Source: JACDBE01 sp963714055
Lineage (GTDB): Bacteria; Actinomycetota; Acidimicrobiia; Spongiisociales; UBA5794
Direction: 5' to 3'
DNA: 64,000 nucleotides
Assembly (NCBI GenBank): GCA_963714055.1
Contig: OY970227.1
Coordinates: forward strand, 2,728,001-2,792,000
In this document: positions 27,924 through 35,357 of the stretch, piece by piece
How the letters are laid out: the number at the start of each line of letters is the position of its first letter
Numbering within the stretch: the stretch's first letter is position 1
Made by a program: the position numbers and the translations under genes
The notes under the pieces: generated by a model
The model's database searches: none
What the model was told of the DNA's origin: nothing
What the model saw: the letters and a program-made list of their open reading frames with translations, nothing else

Positions 27924-28610
27924 TCACCGCGGGGTCACCAGGTAGGAGCAGTTGAAGGCGCCGGCGACCATGTGGTCGGTGCGCTCGATGGTGGCCTCGG
28001 GGAGCACGGCACGGATGAACTCGAGCTCGCTGCCGCAGGCCTGGCCGTAGCGCATGGCGATCCCGAGGATGGCACAGTTGTGCTCGATGACTCGGTACGA
28101 GCCGTCGCCGACCGGCACCATCTCGGCGAGGTAGCCGTCGTCGTCGAGGATCCGGGCCAGCTCGGTCAGCTTCGCCTCGAAGGACTTCCCGGCGAGCCGG
28201 ACGACGGCGTTGTCGATCCGGCGCTGACGGCGGCGGGAGAAGATCTCCTCGACCAGCTCCGGGTCGGACTCGCCGACGTAGTCGAGGAGCTCGTTGGTGA
28301 GATCGGCGTAGGCACGCGGGAAGAGCGAGTCACCGGCGGAGGTGAGGCGGTAGCGGTGGCGGGGCCGGCCCACCCCGTGCTTGACCTCGTCGAACGTCAC
28401 CAGGCCGTCGCGTTGCAGCGCGGTGAGCTGCTGCCGGACCGCCGAGGTGCTCAGCCCCATCCGGCCGGCCAGCTCGTCGGCGTTCACGGTTCCCTGCTTC
28501 TTCAGGAGGTTCACCAGCTCTCGCCTCGTGACGGGTAAGGAGGCGAGCCCGGATCGGTGGCCAGGGTCGCCCGGCGGTTCTCCCGATCGGCTCGTCGGCG
28601 CGGTGGTCAT
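27924..28610 (-). CDS. SufR-like helix-turn-helix regulator with C-terminal cysteines
   Basis: A 228-residue transcription factor. Residues 27-92 are a winged helix-turn-helix (ELVNLLKKQGTVNADELAGR, STSAVRQQLTALQRDGLV). The C-terminal domain carries Cys179, Cys192 and Cys221 (EHNCAILGIA, GQACGSEL, GAFNCSYLV), spaced like the Fe-S-ligating cysteines of SufR, the repressor of iron-sulfur assembly operons. No suf gene is in the window. On its strand TAGGAT (28624-28619) ends 8 bases before the ATG, so it is probably leaderless. It is divergent from an SDR gene across an AT-rich gap that may hold its operator. Confidence 0.82.
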   Translation of the reverse strand: MTTAPTSRSGEPPGDPGHRSGLASLPVTRRELVNLLKKQGTVNADELAGRMGLSTSAVRQQLTALQRDGLVTFDEVKHGVGRPRHRYRLTSAGDSLFPRAYADLTNELLDYVGESDPELVEEIFSRRRQRRIDNAVVRLAGKSFEAKLTELARILDDDGYLAEMVPVGDGSYRVIEHNCAILGIAMRYGQACGSELEFIRAVLPEATIERTDHMVAGAFNCSYLVTPR

Positions 28611-28659
28611 CGTGCCTGATCCTAACTCTCGGAGCCGTCCTAATTTAAGCAGATTATCC

Positions 28660-28688
28660 TTGTTATATCGTCGGCGATCCGGTACGAT
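28660..28688 (+). promoter_or_regulatory. Promoter of the SDR-MFS-QueA-like operon in an AT-rich spacer
   Basis: TTGTTA at 28660-28665 and TACGAT at 28683-28688 are separated by 17 bases. The 110-base divergent spacer is markedly AT-rich around 28640-28668 (TAATTTAAGCAGATTA), unlike its surroundings, which would suit a regulator-binding site for the divergent SufR-like gene. Confidence 0.55.
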
Positions 28689-28723
28689 CCGCTCAATCCA
28701 CCGGTTGACGGGAGGGTGCGGCG

Positions 28724-29416
28724 ATGGGCAGGGTTGCTCTGGTTACCGGCGGGTCGATGGGCCTCGGGCTGGCGCTGGTCACCGCCCTCGCCGAGGACGG
28801 GTGGACCGTCATCGTCGACGGCCGCGATCCCGACGATCTCGCCTCCGCCGTCTCCGGCGTGCCCGGCCCCGGGTCGGTGGTCGCCGTGGCCGGAGATGTC
28901 ACCGACCCTGGCCACCGCTCCGCCCTCCGCGCCGAGGTCGAGGCCCGTGGTGGGCGCCTCGACGCCCTGGTCAACAACGCCTCGGTACTGGGACCGTCGC
29001 CCCAGCCCGCCCTGGTCGACTACCCGCTCGACGTGCTCAGGACGGTCTACGAGGTCAACGTCGTCGCCCCGCTGGCGCTCGTCCAGACCCTGGCGCCCTT
29101 CCTGGGCGACGGCGCCGCCGTGGTCAACATCACCTCTGACGCCGGGGTCGAGGGCTACGAGGGCTGGGGTGGCTACGGCTCGTCGAAGTCGGCGCTCGAG
29201 CAGCTCTCCAACGTCCTGGCCGCCGAGCATCCGGGGTGGAGGGTCTACTGGGCGGACCCTGGCGACATGAACACCCGGCTCCACCAGGAGGCCTTCCCCG
29301 GCGAGGACATCTCCGACCGGCCCGATCCCTCGGTCAGCGTTCCCGGGCTGGTGGCGCTCATCTCCGGGGACCACCCTTCGGGAAGGTACGAGGCACGGTC
29401 GGTGCCGCTGCCGTGA
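28724..29416 (+). CDS. Short-chain dehydrogenase/reductase
   Basis: A 230-residue NAD(P)-dependent oxidoreductase. TGGSMGLGLAL (8-18) is the cofactor loop, NNAS (about 85) the stabilising motif, and the catalytic residues are Ser in NITSD and YGSSK. Substrate not predictable. GGGAGGG lies a few bases before the ATG. The stop overlaps the GTG start of the MFS gene (GTGA), implying translational coupling. Confidence 0.88.
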   Translation: MGRVALVTGGSMGLGLALVTALAEDGWTVIVDGRDPDDLASAVSGVPGPGSVVAVAGDVTDPGHRSALRAEVEARGGRLDALVNNASVLGPSPQPALVDYPLDVLRTVYEVNVVAPLALVQTLAPFLGDGAAVVNITSDAGVEGYEGWGGYGSSKSALEQLSNVLAAEHPGWRVYWADPGDMNTRLHQEAFPGEDISDRPDPSVSVPGLVALISGDHPSGRYEARSVPLP

Positions 29417-30660
29417 CCGTCGATCATGCCGTGCAGAATGCGCCGGTGAGCCAGCGTCAGAGGTTCTCCGCCGACTACTGGCGCTTCTGGACGGCGGCGG
29501 CGCTGTCGAACCTCGGCGACGGGATGACGTTGGCGGCGCTGCCGCTGGCGGCGGTTTCGATCACCCGGGAGCCGCTGGCCGTCGCCTTGGCAGCGGCTTT
29601 GGCCTTCCTTCCCTGGGTGCTCGCCGGGCCGGTGGCCGGGGTGGTGGTCGACCGCGTCGACCGGCGAAAGCTCATGATCATCGGGCAGCTCGCCCGAGGG
29701 CTGGTGGTGGGGACGCTGGCGGTGGGGATCGCCGCCGGGGACCTCTCCCTGACGGTGCTGTACGCCGCCGCCTTCCTCCTCGGGCTCGGCGAGGTCTTCG
29801 TCGACACCGCTTCGCAGGCGGCGATCCCGATGCTCGCCCCTCCCGGCCCCGGAGGCCTGGAGGCGGCCAACGGCACGCTGATCGCCGCCGAGACGGTCCT
29901 CAACGACGTGGTCGGCGCCCCGGTGGGCGCCTTCCTGTTCGCCATCGGCGCCGCCGTCCCGTTCTTCGGTGACGCCGCCTCGTTCCTCCTCGGCGCCGTC
30001 CTGCTCTCGATGGTCCGCTCCCCGCTGCAGACCGAGAGGCTCGATGCGCCGGCGCCGGTGCTCGACGACATCCGCGAAGGGCTGGTGCTGTTGTGGCGGG
30101 ACCACCTGCTCCGTGGGCTCGCCATCGGCGTCTCCTTGATCAACGTCACGCTGTCCGCCGCCGCCGGGGTGCTGGTGCTCTTCGCCGTCGACGACCTCGG
30201 CCTCAGTGAAGCGGGGTTCGGGCTCCTGCTCGGCGTCGGGGCGGTCGGGGGTGTCGTGGGATCATTGGTGGCGTCGTCGATCGCCCGTCGCCTCGGTCGC
30301 CCCGCCGCCATGTCGATCACCGGGTTCGTGGTGGCGGTGGCCGTGGGTTCGGTGGCGTTCGCCCAGACAGCCGCTATCGCCGCCGCCCTCCAGTTCGTCA
30401 CCTTCCTGTCGGTGGTGGTGTTCAACGTCATCGGCCGCTCGCTCCGTCAGGCGGTGACCCCCGACCGGCTGCTCGGTCGCATCGTGGCCAGCTTCCGGGT
30501 GATCGGCGCCGTCGGTGTGCCGGTCGGCGCCGTCCTCGGCGGCGTCGTCGCCGGGCTGACCTCGGTGCGCACCGTGTTCGCCATGGCGGGCGTCCTCTGC
30601 CTGGTACCTGCGGTGGTGATCGCCGTGACCACCCGCCACATCCCGGTCGAGCACCGATGA
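29413..30660 (+). CDS. MFS transporter
   Basis: A 415-residue membrane protein with about 12 hydrophobic segments and the MFS loop VVDRVDRRKLMI between helices 2 and 3. It resembles the enterobactin-exporter-like/DHA drug-efflux branch (DYWRFWTAAALSNLGDGM start, DAASFLLGA in the middle). The start GTG overlaps the SDR stop by four bases; a second GTG at 29446 is an alternative. Its own stop overlaps the next start (ATGA). The cargo is unknown. Confidence 0.87.
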   Translation: MTVDHAVQNAPVSQRQRFSADYWRFWTAAALSNLGDGMTLAALPLAAVSITREPLAVALAAALAFLPWVLAGPVAGVVVDRVDRRKLMIIGQLARGLVVGTLAVGIAAGDLSLTVLYAAAFLLGLGEVFVDTASQAAIPMLAPPGPGGLEAANGTLIAAETVLNDVVGAPVGAFLFAIGAAVPFFGDAASFLLGAVLLSMVRSPLQTERLDAPAPVLDDIREGLVLLWRDHLLRGLAIGVSLINVTLSAAAGVLVLFAVDDLGLSEAGFGLLLGVGAVGGVVGSLVASSIARRLGRPAAMSITGFVVAVAVGSVAFAQTAAIAAALQFVTFLSVVVFNVIGRSLRQAVTPDRLLGRIVASFRVIGAVGVPVGAVLGGVVAGLTSVRTVFAMAGVLCLVPAVVIAVTTRHIPVEHR

Positions 30661-31692
30661 CCCTGGCCGTCGACTTCGAGCTGCCGGTCGACCTGGAGGC
30701 GGTCGCCCCGCCCGAGCGCCGCGGCGTGCGGGCGCGACGGGGTCCGGATGATGGTCGGCTGGCGGTCGTCGGGGATGGTCCTCGACCAGGTGTTCGCCGA
30801 CCTGGTCTGCCATCTCGGCGCCGGCGACGTCCTCGTGGTCAACACGTCACGGACGCTTCCCGCCGCCGTGCCCGCCCTGACCAGGGACGGGGTGGCGGTG
30901 CTGGTCCACTTCTCCGCCCCTCTCGCCCCCGACCGGTGGACGGTCGAGGCGCGCAGCCCGATCCGCCACGGCTCCCGCCAGGCGCCGCCGCTGGAAGCCC
31001 AGTCGCTGGCGCTCCCCGCCGGGGCGCGGGCGGTGCTCCGTCATCCGGTCGAGGGCGCCGGCAGGTTGTGGGTGGCAGACCTGGTCGGCACCGGCGAGGT
31101 CGTCGACTACCTGTCTGCGCACGGGCGGCCGGTGCGATATGCCTATGCCGGCGGTGAGTGGCCGCTGTCCGACTACCAGACGGTCTACGCCCGGCAACCG
31201 GGGTCGGCGGAGATGCCTTCGGCGGGGCGACCCTTCACCGCCGAGCTGATCACCGCCCTCGTCGCCAAAGGGGTGCTGGTGGTGCCCGTTGTGCTCCACA
31301 CCGGGCTGGCCTCGCTCGAGGCCGGGGACCGTCCCCAGCCGGAGTGGTTCGAGGTGGCCGCCCCGACGGCGGCGATCGTCACCAAGGCACGATCCCGCGG
31401 AGGCCGGGTGGTGGCGGTGGGCACGTCAGTGGTTCGGGCACTGGAGTCGGCCGCCGACGGCGCCGGTGGGTTGGTGGCGGCGTCCGGGGTCACCGACCAT
31501 GTCGTCACCGTCTCCGGCGGCGTCGCCGTGGTCGACGGGTTGATCACCGGCTGGCACGAGCCGCGGGCGTCGCACGTCGACCTGGTCGAGGCCGTGGCTG
31601 GGCCCGACCTCACCGGGATGCTCTATCGACACGCCCTCGACCAGCGCTACCTGTGGCACGAGTTCGGCGACAGCTGCCTCATCCTCCCCTGA
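30657..31692 (+). pseudogene. QueA-like S-adenosylmethionine:tRNA ribosyltransferase-isomerase, one frameshift
   Basis: About 344 residues when one extra base near 30737 is removed. The first frame reads MTLAVDFELPVDLEAVAPPERRGV, and the second continues RDGVRMMVGWRSSGMVLDQVFADL. QueA transfers the ribosyl part of SAM to 7-aminomethyl-7-deazaguanine in tRNA. Conserved blocks include GDVLVVNTSRTLPA, PVVLHTGLASLE, VVAVGTSVVRALES and the C-terminal YLWHEFGDSCLIL. No tgt or other queuosine gene is nearby. The ATG overlaps the MFS stop (ATGA), so it belongs to the same operon. The biochemical role in that context is unclear. Confidence 0.82.
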
Positions 31693-31726
31693 GGAACCGG
31701 CACCTCACCGGCAACGTCCCATCGGC

Positions 31727-32293
31727 ATGGCCCATCGGCTTCCCGCCCTCGTGCTGCCGGTCGTCGTCCTTGCCCTGGTCTCCGCCTGCAGCGACTCCAT
31801 CAGCGCCGGCTCGACCACGACGGCACCACCGACGCCGACGCTGCCGCCGACCACGACGACGCCACCGACTACGACGACGCAACCGCCCGGCATCGAGTTC
31901 GTGCAGAGCGGGGGATGTGGGGACGCCTTCTTCTGGGCGGCCAACGACGACGCCACGGTCGCACTGTTGGTGTACGTCGACGCGGTCGATCGTTCGACCA
32001 GCGATCCCACCGTGATCGACTTCACCCTGCCCGACCCGCAGGTCACGGTGGAGGTGCAGCGTGGGTCGTTCCTGACCGAGGCCTTCTGCAACGACGTGCT
32101 GGAGAACCATCGTCTCGACGAGACGGTCCCGGTGGTCGCCGGCGGCGGCTCGATCACGTTGGCGCCCGCCGGCGAGCGGTTCGGTGACTGCGGCAAGGAG
32201 GGGCGGCTGCGCTTCGACGGTGGCGTCGCCGACGACACCACCGTCGAACCCATCGACATCCGCACCGACGCCATCGGCTGCTACGCAGGCTGA
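31727..32293 (+). CDS. Hypothetical lipoprotein
   Basis: 188 residues: signal peptide with lipobox LVSAC (Cys21), a 35-residue Thr/Pro linker, then a compact beta-rich domain with four cysteines (GGCGDAFF, AFCNDV, GDCGKE, IGCYAG) that probably form two disulfides. VTVEVQRGSFLTEAFCND and GGGSITLAPAG recall small actinobacterial lipoproteins of unknown function. No domain name can be given. Confidence 0.72.
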   Translation: MAHRLPALVLPVVVLALVSACSDSISAGSTTTAPPTPTLPPTTTTPPTTTTQPPGIEFVQSGGCGDAFFWAANDDATVALLVYVDAVDRSTSDPTVIDFTLPDPQVTVEVQRGSFLTEAFCNDVLENHRLDETVPVVAGGGSITLAPAGERFGDCGKEGRLRFDGGVADDTTVEPIDIRTDAIGCYAG

Positions 32294-32329
32294 GCTCGAC
32301 TACCCGTCGAGCTGCGATAGCGTCGCGGG

Positions 32330-33259
32330 ATGGGATCGAGGCTCTCCGCCACCATCTTCGTGCTCAGCGCCGCCCTCGCCGCCTGCAGTGGGGCAGAAAC
32401 CACCGGACCGACGTCGCCGCCGCCGACCGGCGCGTCGGCGTCGGCTTCGACTGGCGGCCCGCCGAGCACGCCACCGCCGGCCGCCACGACCATGGCCACG
32501 TCCTCGACGACGACGGTCGAGACGACCGTGACCACCGAGTCGCTCCCGGCGGGTGTCACCGACCCGCCGGACTGGCTGGGCACCCGGCCGCTACCGGTCA
32601 CCGAGGCCGGGTTCGGCGAGGTTCAGCCGACACCACCCGCCCTGGTCGACCGGCGGTTCACCACCGAGGACGTGCTCGTCCCGCCGGAGGACGGCGAGTT
32701 CGCCGCCAGCATCGAGCCGGTTCCGGAGGAGGTCGCCGCCCGCTCCACCTGGCACGAGGGATGCCCGGCGGCGCTCGACGACCTGCGGTACGTCACCGTG
32801 TCGTTCCGGGGGTTCGACCAGCGGGCGCACACCGGGGAGATCATCATCTCGGCCGAGTACGCAGAAGAGGTCGTCGGGGTATTCGAGACCCTGTGGGACA
32901 TGCGTTACCCGATCGAGGAAATGCGGATCACGTCGGCGCAGGAGCTCGAGCTGCCGCCCACCGGCGACGGAAACAACACCGAGAGCTTCGTGTGCCGCCC
33001 GGCCACAGGAGGGACCTCCTGGTCACGTCACGCCTACGGGCGGGCCATCGACGTCAACCCGTTCCACAACCCGTACCACCGTGGCGACGTTGTGCTCCCC
33101 GAGCTCTCCTCCGCCTACCTAGACCGAGAGCGGGACCTGCCCGGGATGATCGCCCCGGGAGACCCAGTGGTGGAGGCGTTTGCCGCCATCGGGTGGGAAT
33201 GGGGCGGCTACTGGTCCACGCTCAAGGACTACCAGCACTTCTCAGACAACGGCAACTAG
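32330..33259 (+). CDS. M15-family D-Ala-D-Ala carboxypeptidase-like lipoprotein
   Basis: A 309-residue surface lipoprotein (LAAC, Cys19; Thr/Pro linker to about 85). The C-terminal peptidase_M15_4 domain carries the zinc ligands His234 and Asp241 in SRHAYGRAIDVNP and His303 in YQHFSD. Such enzymes trim or cross-link-edit peptidoglycan peptides, or act as endolysin-like hydrolases. The -10 TAGCGT (32318-32323) ends 6 bases before the ATG, so the message is probably leaderless. Its TAG stop shares CTAG with the convergent HAD gene. Confidence 0.88.
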   Translation: MGSRLSATIFVLSAALAACSGAETTGPTSPPPTGASASASTGGPPSTPPPAATTMATSSTTTVETTVTTESLPAGVTDPPDWLGTRPLPVTEAGFGEVQPTPPALVDRRFTTEDVLVPPEDGEFAASIEPVPEEVAARSTWHEGCPAALDDLRYVTVSFRGFDQRAHTGEIIISAEYAEEVVGVFETLWDMRYPIEEMRITSAQELELPPTGDGNNTESFVCRPATGGTSWSRHAYGRAIDVNPFHNPYHRGDVVLPELSSAYLDRERDLPGMIAPGDPVVEAFAAIGWEWGGYWSTLKDYQHFSDNGN

Positions 33260-33969
33260 CCCAACACCCCGTCTGCGAAGGCGGCCATCGAGGTGAACCG
33301 CCACTTCGGATGCACGTCACTACGCGGGGGATGGGTGGCGCCGAAGCCGTCACGGTCGAAACGGCGGTGGATCCACACCGAGTCGATCCCGGCCTCGGCC
33401 GCCGGTTGGTGGTCGTGGTACAGGCTCTCGGCGACGTGGAGCAGGCGGCTCCGCTCGGAGCCCATCGCCTCGACCGCGGCGAGCAGGGCGTCGAACATCG
33501 CCCGGTCGGGCTTGTAGGTCCCGACGTCCTCGGCGGTGACGATGCGGTCGAAGACCGCCCCGAGCTTCCGGTTGCTGGCGGCGAACGATCGGCGGTCGAC
33601 GTTGGAGAGGATGACCAGCCGGTACCGCCCGCCCAGCCGGGCGAGCGCCTCGGCGGTGTCGGGGAAGGCGGGCCAGTCACCCACCGAGGCGCCGAAGGCG
33701 GCCGCCTCTTCATCGATGACCGGCGCTCCCAGGCGTTCGCCGATACGGCGCATCACCTCGGCCAGGATCTCGGGGTAGGGGTCGGTGGGCCGCTCGCCCT
33801 CGACGACGCCCTCTGTCTCACCGAACGCGGCCACCAATTCGTCGTCGCCAACCTCGAGCCGGTTGCGGTCGGCCCACGGTCGGAGGGCGGCGGCGATGCC
33901 GGTCTCCCAGTCGATCAGCGTCCCGTAGCAGTCGAAGCTCAGCGTGTCGTAGCCGTCGAAGTCGCCCAT
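33256..33969 (-). CDS. HAD-superfamily hydrolase (haloacid-dehalogenase-like)
   Basis: A 237-residue cytoplasmic hydrolase. Motif I FDCYGTLID has nucleophile Asp13. Motif II is LSNVD, the motif III Lys lies in TYKPDRAMF, and motif IV is acidic near AAEAGIDSVWI. The Tyr after Asp-Cys (DCYGT) is typical of L-2-haloacid-dehalogenase-like members rather than phosphatases with DxDGT. Strong GAGGAGG precedes the ATG at 33969; the longer frame upstream is not conserved. The substrate is unknown. Confidence 0.87.
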   Translation of the reverse strand: MGDFDGYDTLSFDCYGTLIDWETGIAAALRPWADRNRLEVGDDELVAAFGETEGVVEGERPTDPYPEILAEVMRRIGERLGAPVIDEEAAAFGASVGDWPAFPDTAEALARLGGRYRLVILSNVDRRSFAASNRKLGAVFDRIVTAEDVGTYKPDRAMFDALLAAVEAMGSERSRLLHVAESLYHDHQPAAEAGIDSVWIHRRFDRDGFGATHPPRSDVHPKWRFTSMAAFADGVLG

Positions 33970-34039
33970 GTGCCTCCTCGTCGCTCCCGCAGTCTGGCCG
34001 ATCGACGGGGCGGCGATGGCAAGGGCTACGCTCACCGGG

Positions 34040-35119
34040 ATGGACGAAGAGCAGAGGATCGCCCTCTTCCTCGACTACGAGAACCTGGCAATCGGTGCCC
34101 GGGACAACCTGGGCGCCAAGTTCGACCTCAAGCCGCTGGCCGACGCCCTCGCCGAGAGGGGCCGGGTGGTGGTGCGGCGGGCGTACGCCGACTGGTCGCT
34201 GTTCGACGACGATCGCCGGATGCTCACCCGGGGGCACGTCGAGCTGATCGAGATGCCCCAGCGAATGGGCACCAGCCGGAAGAACGCCGCCGACATCAAG
34301 CTCGCCGTCGATGCGATCGAGTTGAGCTACGAGCGCGACTACCTGACCACCTTCGTCATCGGCACCGGCGACTCCGACTTCACGCCCCTGGTCCACAAGC
34401 TGCGGGAGATGAACAAGCGTGTGATCGGGGTGGGGGTGAAGGATTCGACCTCGGCGCTGCTCCCACCGGCCTGCGACGAGTTCATCTTCTACGACACGCT
34501 CGAAGGCGTCGAGGTCTCGGAGCGGGTGGGAAGAAGGCGCCGCCCCCGTCGCGACGACGAGACCCGGCCCGAGGTCGAACCCTCCGAGGAGCCCGCCGGC
34601 GCCGGTGAGGTCGTTGCCCAGCCCGACGTGGACGACCTGGCCATCGTGATCGCCCAGACCATCGCCGGGCTGGGCAGCGCCAGCGAGGGGCGCGTGCTGG
34701 CGTCGAGCGTCAAGCGGACACTGCTGCGCAAGGACCCGACGTTCAACGAGGCCGACTACGGGTTCCGCGCCTTCGGCGAGTTGTTGGCGCACCTCGCCGA
34801 CGGCGGCGTGGTCGAGTTGAGCGACGGGCCGGCGAAGGGGGATCCGGAGGTCTCGCTACCCGTCCGCACCGGAGGCGAGGACGAGGCGTTCGCCATCCTG
34901 CGAAGCGTGGTGGCCGAGCTGGAGGAGAAGGGTGGGTCTCCGCTCCTGTCGGGTCTGAAGAACCGGGTGCGGAAGCGGCAGCCGGACTTCAGCGAGAAGA
35001 AGTTCGGATACCGCGGCTTCCTCCAGTTCGTGAAGGCGGCACAGACCCAGGGCTTGGTGACCCTGGTCTGGGACGACGAGGCCGAGGACTACTACGTGGG
35101 CGCCGGCACCGCCCGCTAG
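34040..35119 (+). CDS. NYN-domain ribonuclease-like protein with two OST-HTH/LOTUS domains
   Basis: 359 residues. The N-terminal NYN (PIN-like) domain, about 1-155, has the acidic active-site set: Asp in LFLDYENLA, Asp in DIKLAVDAI, and GTGDSDFTPL. An Arg/Glu-rich linker (about 160-200) precedes two OST-HTH domains (about 196-270 and 285-355; note the repeated pattern FNEADYGFRAFGELL and FSEKKFGYRGFLQFV). This architecture is common in bacteria and is thought to bind and cut structured RNA. The -10 TACGCT (34027-34032) ends 7 bases before the ATG. The stop codon sits in the CTAG flanking an inverted-repeat element. Confidence 0.9.
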   Translation: MDEEQRIALFLDYENLAIGARDNLGAKFDLKPLADALAERGRVVVRRAYADWSLFDDDRRMLTRGHVELIEMPQRMGTSRKNAADIKLAVDAIELSYERDYLTTFVIGTGDSDFTPLVHKLREMNKRVIGVGVKDSTSALLPPACDEFIFYDTLEGVEVSERVGRRRRPRRDDETRPEVEPSEEPAGAGEVVAQPDVDDLAIVIAQTIAGLGSASEGRVLASSVKRTLLRKDPTFNEADYGFRAFGELLAHLADGGVVELSDGPAKGDPEVSLPVRTGGEDEAFAILRSVVAELEEKGGSPLLSGLKNRVRKRQPDFSEKKFGYRGFLQFVKAAQTQGLVTLVWDDEAEDYYVGAGTAR

Positions 35120-35233
35120 GAGGGTGCTGAAGAAGCGCTGGACCGGTTCGCCCGACACTCTCGCTCTTCACCCATTGTCGCCAAGATCCCTCTCTCCTCG
35201 AACCGGAGAGTCCATTTTTCAGCACCCTCCTAG
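35116..35233. mobile_element. MITE-like element with CTAG flanks
   Basis: A 118-base segment bounded by perfect 16-bp inverted repeats, CTAGGAGGGTGCTGAA at 35116-35131 and TTCAGCACCCTCCTAG at 35218-35233. With G-U pairs the match extends about four bases inwards. If CTAG is a 4-bp target duplication, the element is about 110 bp with GAGGGTGCTGAA ends, a size and target (YTAR) that fit a non-autonomous IS5-family derivative. An internal inverted repeat (CCGGTTCG/CGAACCGG) is also present. It encodes nothing. It lies exactly at the stop codon of the NYN gene, leaving that protein intact. The alternative is a large terminator hairpin. Confidence 0.65.
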
Positions 35234-35280
35234 GCCCCGGCGGACTCCCAGAGGGCTGATCTCCTCGGCCCAGCGCAGCC

Positions 35281-35298
35281 GTGAGTGTGTACTCTCAC
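35281..35298 (+). promoter_or_regulatory. Palindromic operator overlapping the -10 box of the importer operon
   Basis: GTGAGTGTGTACTCTCAC is an imperfect palindrome (7 of 9 pairs) that includes the -10 hexamer TACTCT at 35290-35295. An inner register, GAGT-N4-ACTC, is also symmetric. Its position over the -10 suggests repression by a TetR- or GntR-type dimer, but no such regulator gene is adjacent. Confidence 0.5.
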
Positions 35299-35303
35299 TC
35301 TCC

Positions 35304-35357
35304 ATGAGGGGTGCCCTGCGAACAGTGGCAGTGAACATGGGGCCCATCGGGGGATGA
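35304..35357 (+). CDS. Putative 17-residue leaderless leader peptide
   Basis: ATG at 35304 lies 8 bases after the -10 TACTCT, where a leaderless message would begin. It encodes MRGALRTVAVNMGPIGG and stops at TGA 35355-35357, which overlaps the amidohydrolase start codon (ATGA at 35354). Translation of the peptide would bring ribosomes to a start that otherwise has only a weak GGGGG site. No run of one amino acid hints at attenuation. Existence as a real peptide is inference from the promoter geometry and the exact overlap. Confidence 0.45.
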   Translation: MRGALRTVAVNMGPIGG

